64,000 nt of DNA from Photobacterium angustum (GTDB lineage: Bacteria > Pseudomonadota > Gammaproteobacteria > Enterobacterales > Vibrionaceae): contig NZ_PYOM01000001.1 in NCBI RefSeq assembly GCF_003026365.1, positions 248,001 to 312,000 of the forward strand, in the 5' to 3' direction. Every line of letters starts with the position of its first letter. Within the stretch, counting starts at the first letter, position 1. Shown here one piece after another: positions 34,301 to 45,792 of the stretch. The notes under the pieces were generated by a model, which was given only the letters and a program-made list of their open reading frames with translations, ran no database searches and was not told the origin of the DNA. The position numbers and the translations under genes are program-made.

Positions 34301-36202
34301 ATGAGCGAGCAAGTGGTTGATAAAAATAAGGAAACTCGTGGTTTTCAGTCGGAAGTAAAACAATTACTTCACCTAATGATCCATTCACTTTACTCGAATA
34401 AAGAGATTTTCTTACGTGAATTGATCTCAAATGCGTCTGATGCGGCAGATAAGCTACGATTTAAAGCCTTATCACAGTCTGATTTGTATGGTGACGATTC
34501 TAACCTATGCGTTAAGTTATCAATCAATGATCAAGCGGGTACATTAACTATTAGTGATAATGGTATTGGTATGACCCGTGAGCAGGCGATTGAGCATTTA
34601 GGCACTATTGCTAAATCAGGAACGAAAGAGTTCTTCTCTCAGCTAAAAGAAGATGAAAGTAAAGATTCGCAACTTATTGGTCAGTTTGGTGTGGGTTTTT
34701 ACTCAGCATTCATTGTGGCAGATTCGGTAACGGTTAATACACGTGCAGCTGATGTTGCGGCTGATGAAGCGGTAAGTTGGCAGTCTGCTGGTGAAGGTGA
34801 TTACAGCATTGAAACCATCACCAAAGCGAATCGTGGTACTGATATTATCTTGCACCTACGTGAAGATGATAAAGAGTTCCTAAATGAGTATCGCTTACGT
34901 GAGATCGTGGGTAAGTATTCCGACCATATTGGTATTCCTGTTCTGATTCAAACTGAAGAAAAAGACGATGAAGGTAAAGTAACAGGAACAAAGTGGGATC
35001 AGATCAACAAAGCCCAAGCATTGTGGACACGTAATAAGTCCGACATCAGTGATGAAGAATATAAAGAGTTCTACAATCACGTTGCGCATGATTATGCAGA
35101 GCCTTTGGTATGGTCACATAACCGCGTTGAAGGTAAGCAAGATTACACTAGTCTTCTTTACATCCCGTCGACGGCGCCTTGGGATCTAAACAATCGTGAT
35201 GGTCAGCATGGCTTAAAGCTGTATGTGCAACGTGTATTTATTATGGATGATGCACAGCAGTTCATGCCGACATACCTTCGCTTCGTGCGCGGCTTAATTG
35301 ATTCAAACGATCTGCCACTAAACGTATCGCGCGAAATTCTACAAGATAACAAGGTGACACAAGCGCTACGTAAAGCGTGTACTAAGCGTGTGCTTCAAAT
35401 GCTTGAGCGTATGGCGAAAAATGATGCTGAGAAGTATCAGACGTTCTGGAAAGCGTTTGGTCAGGTGTTAAAAGAAGGGTTAGCTGAAGATTTTGCTAAT
35501 CGTGAAAAAATTGCCAACTTGCTACGCTTTAGCTCAACAGAAAATGACTCACAAGAGCAAACAGTATCGCTTGCCGATTACGTGAGCCGCATGAAAGAAA
35601 ACCAAGATAAGATCTATTATCTAACCGCAGATAATTTTAATGCAGCGAAACATAGCCCACACCTAGAGCAATTCCGTGCGAAAGGGTTGGAAGTGATTTT
35701 GATGTATGATCGTATTGATGAATATCTAATGGGCCACTTGCCTGAATTTGAAGGTAAGCAGTTCCAAGCTATTACCAAATCTGATCTTGATCTTTCAAGC
35801 TTTGATGATGAAGAAGTGAAAGAGAAGCAAAAAGAGACAGAAAAGGAATTTGCTTCAGTGACTGAGCGTACAAAAGGTTACCTAGGTACACGTGTAAAAG
35901 ATGTACGTGCAACGTTTAAACTTCATGATACACCAGCTGTTGTTGTGACAGATGAAAACGAAATGGGTACCCAAATGGCGAAACTGCTAGCAGCAGCAGG
36001 CCATGATGCGCCAGAGGTTCAATACATTTTTGAATTAAATCCAGAGCACGCATTGGTTAAGAAAATGGCTGATGAAGCGGATGAAGAAGTGTTTGGCCGT
36101 TGGGTTGAATTCTTGCTAGGTGAAGCGATGTTAGCTGAACGCGGTACGATGGAAGATCCTTCACAGTTCCTTGCTGCTATTAACAAGTTGCTGATTAAAT
36201 AA
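34301..36202 (+). CDS. htpG: Molecular chaperone HtpG (Hsp90)
   Basis: 633 residues. The N-terminal GHKL ATPase domain shows [17 protein letters not shown] and [11 protein letters not shown]; the middle domain has the [21 protein letters not shown] signature with the catalytic arginine; a C-terminal dimerisation domain follows. TGGAG precedes the ATG. Length and motifs match E. coli HtpG (624). I could not pick out a convincing sigma32 promoter in the 195-base space shared with toxR. Confidence 0.98.
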   Translation: MSEQVVDKNKETRGFQSEVKQLLHLMIHSLYSNKEIFLRELISNASDAADKLRFKALSQSDLYGDDSNLCVKLSINDQAGTLTISDNGIGMTREQAIEHLGTIAKSGTKEFFSQLKEDESKDSQLIGQFGVGFYSAFIVADSVTVNTRAADVAADEAVSWQSAGEGDYSIETITKANRGTDIILHLREDDKEFLNEYRLREIVGKYSDHIGIPVLIQTEEKDDEGKVTGTKWDQINKAQALWTRNKSDISDEEYKEFYNHVAHDYAEPLVWSHNRVEGKQDYTSLLYIPSTAPWDLNNRDGQHGLKLYVQRVFIMDDAQQFMPTYLRFVRGLIDSNDLPLNVSREILQDNKVTQALRKACTKRVLQMLERMAKNDAEKYQTFWKAFGQVLKEGLAEDFANREKIANLLRFSSTENDSQEQTVSLADYVSRMKENQDKIYYLTADNFNAAKHSPHLEQFRAKGLEVILMYDRIDEYLMGHLPEFEGKQFQAITKSDLDLSSFDDEEVKEKQKETEKEFASVTERTKGYLGTRVKDVRATFKLHDTPAVVVTDENEMGTQMAKLLAAAGHDAPEVQYIFELNPEHALVKKMADEADEEVFGRWVEFLLGEAMLAERGTMEDPSQFLAAINKLLIK

Positions 36203-36988
<786 letters not shown>

Positions 36989-37025
36989 TATTGATATAGG
37001 CTGTTTTAGATAGCTTGTAACAATG

Positions 37026-37065
37026 AAAAAAAACGGGCTTACCTATTGGTATAGTCCGTTTTTTT
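37026..37065 (+). terminator. Terminator after adk
   Basis: ACGGGCT / AGTCCGT outer stem plus inner TACC / GGTA, with A-run before and T-run after. Confidence 0.85.
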
Positions 37066-37213
37066 ATGGTTTAAATAGGGGTTAATAAAGGCGGGATACG
37101 TCTTTTTCTGATCAAAGTGATCTAAAAGCTATTAGCTTTCGTTTAGCTTCGGTTGCATGATTAATATTTTTTGATCAGAAAGCTTGGTATAGGACAGATA
37201 AGAGCGAAAACCG

Positions 37214-38191
37214 ATGAATAAAGACAATAAAAAATACGGTGTATTGTTAGTTAACCTAGGTACGCCTGATGCACCGACGGCTGCTGGGGTGAAACAATTT
37301 TTATCACAATTTTTACACGATCACCGTGTCGTTGATATGACTCGCTGGTTATGGTGCCCCATTTTACACGGCGTAATTTTACCTATTCGCTCACCGAAAG
37401 TTGCTAAATTATATCAATCGGTTTGGATGGAAGATGGTTCACCATTAATGGTGTATTCAAAACGTCAGCAAAAAGCATTAACAAAGATACTTCAATTCCC
37501 GGTTGAACTGGGTATGACTTATGGTAACCCGAGTACTCAGTCTGGTTTGGAGCGTCTTAAGCAGCAAGGTTGTGATAAGGTTTTAGTTTTACCGTTATAT
37601 CCTCAGTACTCAGGTACCACGACTGCCGCCGTGTTTGATCGTATTGCTAAAGATTTAAAGTCTATATCGTATATCCCAGAGCTGCGTTTTATTAATCATT
37701 ATTACGATCACCCTGATTATATTTCAGCGTTAGCCGAGACTGCTAAAACGGTGTGGGCAGAAAAAGGCGAGCCTGATTACTTATTATGTTCATATCACGG
37801 TATCCCTAAACGTTATGCTGATAATGGCGATCCGTATCCAGATCATTGTAATGGTACAACGGAGCTATTAGCGAAGATGCTTGAGATGCCGCGTGAAAAA
37901 ATGAGCATGAGCTATCAGTCTATTTTTGGACGTGAAGAGTGGTTAAAACCGTATACTGAAGGCACGATAAAATCATTGGCTGAGAAGGGCGTAAAACGTC
38001 TTGATGTGATGTGTCCTGCATTCTCTGTTGACTGCTTAGAAACCCTCGAAGAAATTGCTGAACAGTGCAAAGAAGTGTTTATTGAAGCGGGTGGGGTAGA
38101 ATTTAATTTGATCCCTTGCCTAAATGATAGCCAAGCACACATTACAATGATGGAAAACTTGGTGAAACAACATGTTCAAGGTTGGGAATAG
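37214..38191 (+). CDS. hemH: Ferrochelatase
   Basis: 325 residues; inserts Fe2+ into protoporphyrin IX, last step of heme synthesis. [12 protein letters not shown] at the N-terminus, the catalytic His in [17 protein letters not shown], and the conserved Glu segment in [15 protein letters not shown] are visible. Follows adk as in E. coli and Vibrio. Confidence 0.97.
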   Translation: MNKDNKKYGVLLVNLGTPDAPTAAGVKQFLSQFLHDHRVVDMTRWLWCPILHGVILPIRSPKVAKLYQSVWMEDGSPLMVYSKRQQKALTKILQFPVELGMTYGNPSTQSGLERLKQQGCDKVLVLPLYPQYSGTTTAAVFDRIAKDLKSISYIPELRFINHYYDHPDYISALAETAKTVWAEKGEPDYLLCSYHGIPKRYADNGDPYPDHCNGTTELLAKMLEMPREKMSMSYQSIFGREEWLKPYTEGTIKSLAEKGVKRLDVMCPAFSVDCLETLEEIAEQCKEVFIEAGGVEFNLIPCLNDSQAHITMMENLVKQHVQGWE

Positions 38192-38232
38192 TCAGTTTTT
38201 ATTCTGTAACTTACATTGACGATAACGTTTAC

Positions 38233-38277
38233 GCTCTCATTTGTGTTGATATATCTCAAAACCAATGAGAGCTTTTG
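38233..38277 (+). terminator. Terminator after hemH
   Basis: GCTCTCATT / AATGAGAGC stem with a 22-base loop, followed by TTTTGCTTTT. Confidence 0.6.
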
Positions 38278-38338
38278 CTTTTATGTTCTATATTCTGTGA
38301 TAGAATTCGCAAAATTTACAACTTGATAGCGCATAGAC

Positions 38339-39643
38339 ATGAAATTTCCAGGCCAACGAAAATCTAAGCATTACTTTCCGGTACATGCTCGCGATCCACT
38401 TTTAAGTCAAACGAAACAAGAGAAGCGTCTAGCACGTACTCATGTTGTCGGTATTGACCAAACATTGGTAGATATTGAAGCTTATGTGGATGATGAATTC
38501 CTGGAACGCTATGAGTTAAGTAAAGGCCATTCTTTGGTTATTACTGATGAAAAAGCAGAAGCGCTATATCAAGAGCTAAAAGAGAACAATCTTGTTACTC
38601 ACGAGTTTGCTGGTGGTACGATTGGTAATACGCTACACAATTATTCTGTGCTAGCTGATGATAAATCTGTTCTTTTAGGTGTGATGAGTAAAGACATAGA
38701 GATCGGTAGTTACGCGTACCGTTACCTTTGTAATACATCAAGCCGCATGGATATGAACTATCTTCAACCTGTTGATGGCCCTATTGGTCGTTGTTTTGCT
38801 CTTATTTCAAAAGACGGTGAGCGTACGTTCGCTATCAATGAAGGTAAGATGAACCAACTTGAACCAAATAGCATTCCAGAACATGTATTTGAAAATGCCT
38901 CTGCGCTTGTACTAACCGCTTATTTAGTGCGTTGTAAGCCTGGCGATCCTATGCCTGCAGCAACAATGCGTGCCATTGAATATGCGAAAAAGCACGATGT
39001 GCCAGTAGTATTAACACTAGGTACAAAGTTCGTTATTCAAGACGATCCACAATGGTGGCGTGACTTCCTTCGTGATCATGTAACAGTTGTTGCAATGAAC
39101 GAAGATGAAGGTGAAGCGTTGACTGGTGAGTCTGATCCGCTTGTGGCGGCTGATAAAGCATTAGAATGGGTTGATCTTGTTCTTTGTACTGCAGGCCCTG
39201 TAGGTTTATATACCGCAGGTTACACTGATGATAACGCTAAGCGTGAAACAAGTTTACCGTTACTTCCAGGTGATATTGCTGAGTTTAACCGCTATGAATT
39301 CAGTCGACCAATGCTTAAAGCTGCGTGTGAGAACCCAATTAAGGCGTATTCACACATTGCTCCTTACATGGGGGGCCCTGAGCGTATTAAGAATACGAAT
39401 GGCGCTGGTGATGGTGCACTTTCAGCATTACTGCATGATATGTCTGCAAACCGTTACCATAAAGAAAACGTGCCGAACTCTAGTAAGCACCAACATTCTT
39501 TCTTAACATATTCATCGTTCTCACAGGTTTGTTTATATTCAAACCGTGTAAGCTATGAAGTATTGGCGCAGTACTCTCCACGTTTATCTCGTGGTCTACC
39601 AGAGCGTGAAGATAGCTTGGAAGAAGCATACTGGGAACGTTAA
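38339..39643 (+). CDS. gsk: Inosine-guanosine kinase
   Basis: 434 residues of the PfkB ribokinase family; phosphorylates guanosine and inosine for purine salvage. The N-terminus MKFPGQRKSKHYFPV is characteristic of Gsk, GGTIGNTLHNYSVL forms the substrate-binding loop, and NTNGAGDGALSALLHDM the anion hole with catalytic Asp. Position after adk-hemH is as in E. coli. Confidence 0.97.
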   Translation: MKFPGQRKSKHYFPVHARDPLLSQTKQEKRLARTHVVGIDQTLVDIEAYVDDEFLERYELSKGHSLVITDEKAEALYQELKENNLVTHEFAGGTIGNTLHNYSVLADDKSVLLGVMSKDIEIGSYAYRYLCNTSSRMDMNYLQPVDGPIGRCFALISKDGERTFAINEGKMNQLEPNSIPEHVFENASALVLTAYLVRCKPGDPMPAATMRAIEYAKKHDVPVVLTLGTKFVIQDDPQWWRDFLRDHVTVVAMNEDEGEALTGESDPLVAADKALEWVDLVLCTAGPVGLYTAGYTDDNAKRETSLPLLPGDIAEFNRYEFSRPMLKAACENPIKAYSHIAPYMGGPERIKNTNGAGDGALSALLHDMSANRYHKENVPNSSKHQHSFLTYSSFSQVCLYSNRVSYEVLAQYSPRLSRGLPEREDSLEEAYWER

Positions 39644-39660
39644 GTTTCGTATAGATATAA

Positions 39661-39698
39661 AAAAACCGCCAACGCATTTTCGTGCTTGGCGGTTTTTT
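39661..39698. terminator. Bidirectional terminator between gsk and asnB
   Basis: AAAAACCGCCAA / TTGGCGGTTTTTT arms around a 13-base loop, between convergent genes. Confidence 0.92.
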
Positions 39699-39721
39699 AT
39701 TATCTGCAGTTTAGAGCAAAC

Positions 39722-41392
39722 TTATTTTTTATAAGCTTCGTTATGTACTGCAGCAATAGCACGACCTGATGGATCAGCAGCATTCTTAAAGCTTTCATCC
39801 CATTCAATCGCTTTTGCGCTTGAACAAGCAATAGATGGACCACCTGGAACACATTTCGCTGCGCTCTCTAGTGGGAATAGCTCTTCAAAGATCTCACGGT
39901 ATGCGTAAGCTTCTTTGGTTGTTGGCGTGTTGTAAGGGAAGCGGTAAGCCGCCGTTTCAAGTTGTTGATCCGTTACTTTCTCTTCAGCTACTTCTTTTAG
40001 CGTATCAATCCAGCTGTAACCTACACCATCAGAGAACTGCTCTTTTTGACGCCATGCAATAGATTCTGGTAGGTAGTGTTCAAAACACTCACGTAAGATG
40101 TGTTTTTCCATCTTACCGTTACCACACATTTTATCTTCAGGGTTTAAACGCATTGCCACATCGATAAATTCTTTATCTAGGAATGGTACTCGGCCTTCCA
40201 CACCCCATGCTGCTAACGATTTGTTTGCACGGGCACAGTCAAACATGTTCAGAGCAAGCAATTTACGTACAGTTTCTTCATGGAATTCTTTCGCGTTTGG
40301 CGCTTTGTGGAAGTATAAGTAACCACCAAAGATCTCATCAGCCCCTTCACCTGACAGTACCATCTTGATACCCATCGCTTTGATTTTACGACCCATTAGG
40401 AACATTGGGGTAGAAGCACGAATGGTTGTCACATCGTAAGTTTCAATGTGATAAATCACATCACGAATCGCATCAAGACCTTCTTGAATCGTGTAGGTCA
40501 TTTCATGGTGAACGGTACCAATTTTATCAGCAACTTCACGCGCCGCTTTTAAATCAGGTGCGCCTTCAAGACCCACGGCAAAAGAGTGGAGTTGTGGCCA
40601 CCATGCTTCAGATTGATCATTATCTTCAATACGCATTGCAGCAAAGCGTTTTGCCACTGCTGATGTAATTGATGAATCTAAACCACCTGATAGTAGTACA
40701 CCATAAGGTACATCTGTCATTAACTGACGCTTAATAGCGGCTTCTAGTGCTTCAGTTAATTCTTCTTTGCTGGTTGAGTTACCTTGTACGGCTGCGTACT
40801 CATTCCAATCACGGGTGTAATAACGCTGTGGTTCGGCATCAGCACTACCGTAGTAACAACCAGGAGGGAATTCGCTTACTGTTTTACATACAGGTACCAA
40901 CGCTTTCATTTCTGATGCGACATAGTAGTTACCGTTTTCATCAAAACCTTGGTACAACGGAATAATACCAATGTGATCACGACCTACAAGGTAAGTATCT
41001 TTTTCTTCGTCATAAAGAACAAAGGCGAAAATACCGTTGAGTTCTTCAAGTAACTCTTCGCCCATGTCCTGGTATAGGGCTAGGATTACTTCACAGTCTG
41101 AATCTGTTTGGAAGTCGTATTTGCCTTCATAGCGAGCACGGATTTCTTTGTGGTTGTAGATTTCACCGTTAACTGCAAGAATTAGTTTTTTATCTGGGCT
41201 ATATAGCGGTTGAGCGCCACTGTTTAGACCAACAATAGCAAGACGTTCATGCGCAAGAATGGCATGTTCTGATGCATAAATACCTGACCAGTCTGGGCCG
41301 CGGTGACGAAGCTTTTTCGACATTTCTAATGCGATAGGACGCAATGCTGCTGCGTCGCTCTTAATGTCTAGAATCCCAAATACAGAACACAT
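39722..41392 (-). CDS. asnB: Asparagine synthase B (glutamine-hydrolysing)
   Basis: 556 residues. Cys2 (MCSVFGI) is the glutaminase nucleophile exposed after Met removal; RGPDWSG and NGEIYNH belong to the class II amidotransferase domain; the synthetase domain has the PP-loop VLLSGGLDSS and SGEGADEIFGGYLYF. Makes Asn from Asp, Gln and ATP. Same length as E. coli AsnB (554). The 320-base upstream region contains a perfect inverted repeat described separately. Confidence 0.97.
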   Translation of the reverse strand: MCSVFGILDIKSDAAALRPIALEMSKKLRHRGPDWSGIYASEHAILAHERLAIVGLNSGAQPLYSPDKKLILAVNGEIYNHKEIRARYEGKYDFQTDSDCEVILALYQDMGEELLEELNGIFAFVLYDEEKDTYLVGRDHIGIIPLYQGFDENGNYYVASEMKALVPVCKTVSEFPPGCYYGSADAEPQRYYTRDWNEYAAVQGNSTSKEELTEALEAAIKRQLMTDVPYGVLLSGGLDSSITSAVAKRFAAMRIEDNDQSEAWWPQLHSFAVGLEGAPDLKAAREVADKIGTVHHEMTYTIQEGLDAIRDVIYHIETYDVTTIRASTPMFLMGRKIKAMGIKMVLSGEGADEIFGGYLYFHKAPNAKEFHEETVRKLLALNMFDCARANKSLAAWGVEGRVPFLDKEFIDVAMRLNPEDKMCGNGKMEKHILRECFEHYLPESIAWRQKEQFSDGVGYSWIDTLKEVAEEKVTDQQLETAAYRFPYNTPTTKEAYAYREIFEELFPLESAAKCVPGGPSIACSSAKAIEWDESFKNAADPSGRAIAAVHNEAYKK

Positions 41393-41712
41393 ATTAATAC
41401 CACTCCAACGTTATCTTTTTATATCCATAAATCTTAGAAACACAGATGTAACCGAAAGGTTTTTATAATGAAAACAAAACTTTTTATTTCTGTGTGTTTC
41501 TCTTTGATTGTTAAAATTGCGTATTCTGAAGTAAATTGCAATAAAAAATCTTCAATCCATTAAAATAAAACGTCTTAGGTGAATAATATTCAGTTAAAGC
41601 ATCTTTAACTGAATTAAATCTAATGTGTATGGCTTTTTATTTGAAAAAAATAAACAGTAGTTGTTACCACTGTTTATTTTTTGCTGCAAAATAAGGGGCC
41701 GTTATTATAGGG
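41393..41712. promoter_or_regulatory. asnB promoter region with a perfect inverted repeat
   Basis: 320 bases between asnB and the antiporter gene. ATTCAGTTAAAG at 41588-41599 and its exact complement at 41603-41614 flank CAT. No T-run follows on either strand, so an operator is as likely as a leader hairpin. No gene seen. Confidence 0.4.
41644..41683 (-). terminator. Terminator after the CPA2 antiporter gene
   Basis: TAAACAGT / ACTGTTTA stem with T-run on the minus strand, just past the antiporter stop codon. Confidence 0.8.
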
Positions 41713-43305
41713 TTATGATTTGATTGCTGTTATGTCAGGCTTTAAGTGGTCACATACATTACGGGCAAAACCACTGCCTGCCTCATTGAAGATGTTGAAG
41801 ACGGCATCAATACCTTGTTCATAAAGTAACTCTTCGTCATCATTGTACTGAGCAATTGCTGCTATTTTACCTTGGAAATGACGAGCTTTAATTTGCTCTA
41901 AAGCATAGACATTCGCCTGACTATGGGGCATTGCTAATAAAATAAGTGTTATGCGTTCTTTGCTGATCACCCGCGCCCAAAAATCAGGATCAGTCGCATC
42001 GCCTTGAATTACATTTCGTCCTTCTTTGCGTTGCTGCTCGGCGGATTCCTCTCGGGTTTCAACACCTATGATTTGCTTGCCGTAACGCGCTTGTAACTCA
42101 TCATATGCACCAGTACCTATTCGGCCCATACCAAGAATTAACACTTTTGATTGTCCGAGATCGATCAGTTTGTCATCGGCGTTGAGTTTTTCTGGCTCAA
42201 ATTCTTTTAGCCATTTTGATGCTTCAGTATAAAGTTTATGGCTCATGCTGTTGAGAGGGGCTGCGAGCAAAAAAGAGAAAGAGACGGCAATGGCGATAGC
42301 CACTAAAAAAGTACCCGGTAATAGTCCGAGTTTATAAGCTACGCCACCGACAATTAGACCAAACTCGCTGTAATTAAATAGCGTTAACGTCGCAAGCATT
42401 GAGGTACGGACACGGTAACGACACAAATGGAATATGCCATAGTACAACATACCTTTAAGCGGCAATAAGAGTAGTAAAACAAATGCCATCAGCAACCCAT
42501 TAAGCGTCGGGGTTTCTGACAAGCCAATATTCAAGAAAAAGCAAACAAGTAGTAGCTCTTTAAAGTTAAAGAGTGATTTTGCCATTTCAGAAGATTTACT
42601 GTGTCCAGCCATTAGCATCCCGATCAATAGCGCACCTAAATCAGGCTTCATACCAACCAATTCAAATAACCCTGCACCGAGCACTAGCGCAAGAGTAATG
42701 GCATAGAGTACCAGTACTTCACCGTGACCTGCTTTGTCTAAGATCTTGTATAGGATAGGGCGTAATAACGGTAGGGCGAAAAGCCCAAGCGCATACACTT
42801 CTGGCATTTTTCCACTGGAGATAGTCAAGAATATAACAGCGAAGATATCTTGCATGACCAGAATACCGATAGAGACGGTACCGTACTTTGCATTTAACTC
42901 GCCTTTTTCTTGTAACAGCTTAATAGCAAATACTGTACTTGAAAAAGATAGCGCAAACCCGATGAGAATTAATTGGCTTAATGCCATGTCGCTGAACATG
43001 GTTAAGCCAAGCTGCTTTAATACCAATAAACAGAGGGTAAATAAGGCTGTAGACAAGAGATTATGTAAGGTAGCACCACCCCAAACTTCTTTTTTAAGTA
43101 AGGACTTCACATCTAGCTTTAAACCAATAGTAAAAAGAAGCAGTGTCACCCCTAAGTTAGCTAAGGTTTCTAATGTAGGCGTAGAAGTAAAGCCAAAACT
43201 GTTAAGACTAAAGCCTGCAACAAGAAAACCCACAAGAGGGGGGAGTTTGCAACGTAGAGCAATAAAACCAATGACAAAAGCGGTAAGTATGTAGATAAAT
43301 TCCAT
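41713..43305 (-). CDS. CPA2-family cation:proton antiporter with Rossmann (TrkA-N/KTN) domain
   Basis: 530 residues: about 12 membrane segments of the KefB/KefC-like sodium-hydrogen exchanger fold (LLLFTIGLKLDVKSLLKKEVW; SSTVFAIKLLQEKGEL; GMKPDLGALLIGMLMAGH), then a C-terminal nucleotide-binding domain with VLILGMGRIGTGAYDEL. Such proteins export potassium in exchange for protons and are gated by nucleotide or glutathione adducts in Kef systems. The frame opens at 43335; ATG 43305 (MEFIYILTAF) starts directly at the first membrane helix. Closer to the YbaL-like branch than to classical KefC, but the substrate is inferred. Confidence 0.85.
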   Translation of the reverse strand: MEFIYILTAFVIGFIALRCKLPPLVGFLVAGFSLNSFGFTSTPTLETLANLGVTLLLFTIGLKLDVKSLLKKEVWGGATLHNLLSTALFTLCLLVLKQLGLTMFSDMALSQLILIGFALSFSSTVFAIKLLQEKGELNAKYGTVSIGILVMQDIFAVIFLTISSGKMPEVYALGLFALPLLRPILYKILDKAGHGEVLVLYAITLALVLGAGLFELVGMKPDLGALLIGMLMAGHSKSSEMAKSLFNFKELLLVCFFLNIGLSETPTLNGLLMAFVLLLLLPLKGMLYYGIFHLCRYRVRTSMLATLTLFNYSEFGLIVGGVAYKLGLLPGTFLVAIAIAVSFSFLLAAPLNSMSHKLYTEASKWLKEFEPEKLNADDKLIDLGQSKVLILGMGRIGTGAYDELQARYGKQIIGVETREESAEQQRKEGRNVIQGDATDPDFWARVISKERITLILLAMPHSQANVYALEQIKARHFQGKIAAIAQYNDDEELLYEQGIDAVFNIFNEAGSGFARNVCDHLKPDITAIKS

Positions 43306-43367
43306 ATCTTGTACAACATCCTTGCAAGATAACAATCTGGAGAAATAGCATGAAGCTGATGAGATTA

Positions 43368-43392
43368 GGGGCGTATTAATTTAATACGCCCC
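43368..43392 (-). terminator. Probable terminator after nagC
   Basis: A perfect 12-base stem GGGGCGTATTAA with a one-base centre; no long T-run on either strand, so the termination role rests on position after nagC. Confidence 0.5.
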
Positions 43393-43420
43393 TTTGCTCT
43401 GAATTTATGTGGTGCTGTGA

Positions 43421-44635
43421 TTAGTCTTCTAATAGGAGCTGTAATAATACACCGTTTAACATAGCGCGTTTGATCATTGAAAATGCACCTATGGTCGGCT
43501 GATTATAAAGCTCAGATGCAACAATCGGTAAGTTATGATGAAATCTTGAGAGTGATTGTGTTTCAACACAACGTCGAATTGCTGGAAAAACAATCTCTTG
43601 GGCATGAGTAATGTTACCCGCAAGAATGATTTTTTGAGGGTTGAACAAATTGATGGTCATCGCAAGGGCTTTGCCCAACTGATTTCCCACTTTTATCAAC
43701 GCTTGGGTTGCTAACTCATCACCTTCATTTGCTGCATCACAAATCGCAAGCATTGTTATATCTTCAAGCTCTTGTAGTGAGCTTGGATAGCCTTGGTCGA
43801 GCAACTGTTGAACATGTTTCACTATAGCGGGATCGGATGCTACTGTTTCTAAGCAACCAAAATTACCGCACTGGCACTTATCGCCTAATGGATCGATTTG
43901 AATATGGCCGATCTCGCCTACGTTACGGTTAACGCCCAAGAATACTTGACCATTAACAATAATACCGGCACCTGTACCGTTGTGAACACTGACTAGAATT
44001 GAGTCTTTACAATCGCGGCTTGCACCGAAGTAATGCTCTGCTAACGCTAGGCCTCGAATATCATTACCGACAAAACAAATAACACCGAATTGTTTTTTAA
44101 TAATGTCAGCTAATGGAAAGTCATCAACATCAATATGTGGCATATATTCCACAATACCATGCTCAGGATTCACTAAGCCGGGGAGCGTAATACCAAATGC
44201 AACCAATTCTTTCATTACATTTTGGTTATTACTGATGAAGTTTTGGATATGCTCAAGTAAACCGTCAATTAAGGCTTGTTGGCTGGTATAAGAAAATGGG
44301 TGAGCGGTACCTGTTATATGGTTACCACTTAAATCATAAAGGGTTATTTCAATGTAATTTCGACCAATACGCACCGCAATAGAATGAAATGCTGCTGATT
44401 CAGTTGTCAGCGATATTGCCCGTCTACCGCCGGTTGATGCTTGTTGCGCGACCTCTTTTATTAGGCCGCGCTCAAGTAGTTGGCGGGTTATTTTAGTAAC
44501 ACTGGCAGGAGCAAGCTGACTAACATCAGCCACCTGAATACGTGAAATAGGGCCCTGCAAGTCAATCAAGCGATAAACAGCTGCACTGTTTAGCTGTTTT
44601 ACGAGATCAACATTACCAATTTGTCCGCCTGTCAT
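43421..44635 (-). CDS. nagC: N-acetylglucosamine repressor NagC (ROK family)
   Basis: 404 residues: an N-terminal winged helix (SRIQVADVSQLAPASVTKITRQLLERGLIKEV) and a ROK sugar-sensing domain with the zinc motif GHIQIDPLGDKCQCGNFGCLE. NagC represses the nag genes and is relieved by GlcNAc-6-phosphate. Its ATG lies two bases after the nagA stop, so nagB-nagA-nagC form one leftward operon, as in E. coli. Confidence 0.95.
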   Translation of the reverse strand: MTGGQIGNVDLVKQLNSAAVYRLIDLQGPISRIQVADVSQLAPASVTKITRQLLERGLIKEVAQQASTGGRRAISLTTESAAFHSIAVRIGRNYIEITLYDLSGNHITGTAHPFSYTSQQALIDGLLEHIQNFISNNQNVMKELVAFGITLPGLVNPEHGIVEYMPHIDVDDFPLADIIKKQFGVICFVGNDIRGLALAEHYFGASRDCKDSILVSVHNGTGAGIIVNGQVFLGVNRNVGEIGHIQIDPLGDKCQCGNFGCLETVASDPAIVKHVQQLLDQGYPSSLQELEDITMLAICDAANEGDELATQALIKVGNQLGKALAMTINLFNPQKIILAGNITHAQEIVFPAIRRCVETQSLSRFHHNLPIVASELYNQPTIGAFSMIKRAMLNGVLLQLLLED

Positions 44636-44637
44636 AA

Positions 44638-45774
44638 TTAGCTCTGTTTGTATTCACCATTAACAATTGTCGCCTGAACATTATAATCGCGATCAAACAC
44701 AGTAAGATTTGCTACCATGCCTTTTCTAATAGCCCCAAGTTTCTTGTCTACACCAATAGCGCGAGCAGGATAAAGTGTGGCCATACGAATCGCTTCGTCC
44801 AAGGCGATACCTACATGTTCAACACTATTTTGAATTGCTTCAATCATCGTTAGTGCTGAACCACCAAGTGTGCCTTCTTCAGTTACACACATGCCGTTTC
44901 GGTAATATACCTTTGTCCCAGTAAAAAGAAAGCTATCGATGTTTGCACCTGCTGGAGCTGTGGCATCGGTCACTAAAACTAAACGCGTATTCTTCATTTT
45001 ATGAGCCATACGGATATTGGCGTAGTCAACATGGTGGCCGTCAGCAATAACGCCTGTATAGATTTCACTGCTATCGTAAATAGCGCCAACTAGACCTGGC
45101 GAACGACCTTCAACAGGGCTCATTGCATTGAATAAATGCGTAGTAAAACTAATACCAAGATCGAAGCCTTGTCTTGCTTCTTTGTATGTCGCATTACTAT
45201 GTCCCGCTGAGACAACAATACCTGAATCAATCAGTTTCTGAATATGCCCAGGTGAATTCAGTTCAGGTGCGAGAGTGACTTTAGTTATAACATCAGCATT
45301 TTCACACAAGAAATCAATCATATCGTCACTAGCTGGGCGAATGAAATCTGGGCGGTGAACCCCTTTCTTTACAACATTAATGTAAGGGCCTTCTAGGTGT
45401 AGGCCTAATGCTTGATTGTGGTATTTTGCTTGATAGTCACGAATAGCTGAAACTGCACGTTTCATGTCTTCGTCGGGGGAGGTGATAAGCGTAGGAAGAA
45501 AGCTAGTACAACCTGATTTTAGGTTGGCTTGGTGCATAATATCAATGGCTTCGGCGGTGGTTTCATTGTTGAACATCACCCCTCCACAACCATTTAATTG
45601 TAAATCAATAAAGCCAGGAGAAAGGTTTGCACCATGAAGATCGATAGTATCGATGCCATCGAGTAAATGATTAATCGGGCAGATTGCATGAATGTTCACG
45701 CCGTCAATAATGACGGCGTGGTTATTCAGCACTTCGCTACCGGTAAAAATATTACAGTTGGTAAGCGCGTACAT
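44638..45774 (-). CDS. nagA: N-acetylglucosamine-6-phosphate deacetylase
   Basis: 378 residues, amidohydrolase family; GlcNAc-6-P to glucosamine-6-[21 protein letters not shown] (metal-binding Glu), [12 protein letters not shown] and [13 protein letters not shown] (metal histidines), and [10 protein letters not shown] (catalytic Asp) are all present. Lies 18 bases after nagB. Confidence 0.97.
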   Translation of the reverse strand: MYALTNCNIFTGSEVLNNHAVIIDGVNIHAICPINHLLDGIDTIDLHGANLSPGFIDLQLNGCGGVMFNNETTAEAIDIMHQANLKSGCTSFLPTLITSPDEDMKRAVSAIRDYQAKYHNQALGLHLEGPYINVVKKGVHRPDFIRPASDDMIDFLCENADVITKVTLAPELNSPGHIQKLIDSGIVVSAGHSNATYKEARQGFDLGISFTTHLFNAMSPVEGRSPGLVGAIYDSSEIYTGVIADGHHVDYANIRMAHKMKNTRLVLVTDATAPAGANIDSFLFTGTKVYYRNGMCVTEEGTLGGSALTMIEAIQNSVEHVGIALDEAIRMATLYPARAIGVDKKLGAIRKGMVANLTVFDRDYNVQATIVNGEYKQS

Positions 45775-45792
45775 GAATATTCCTTAATTGGA

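Noticed and set aside
42734..43294. 186-codon ORF antisense to the CPA2 antiporter
   Set aside because: The antiporter on the other strand has full family motifs; the antisense frame is a codon-bias shadow.
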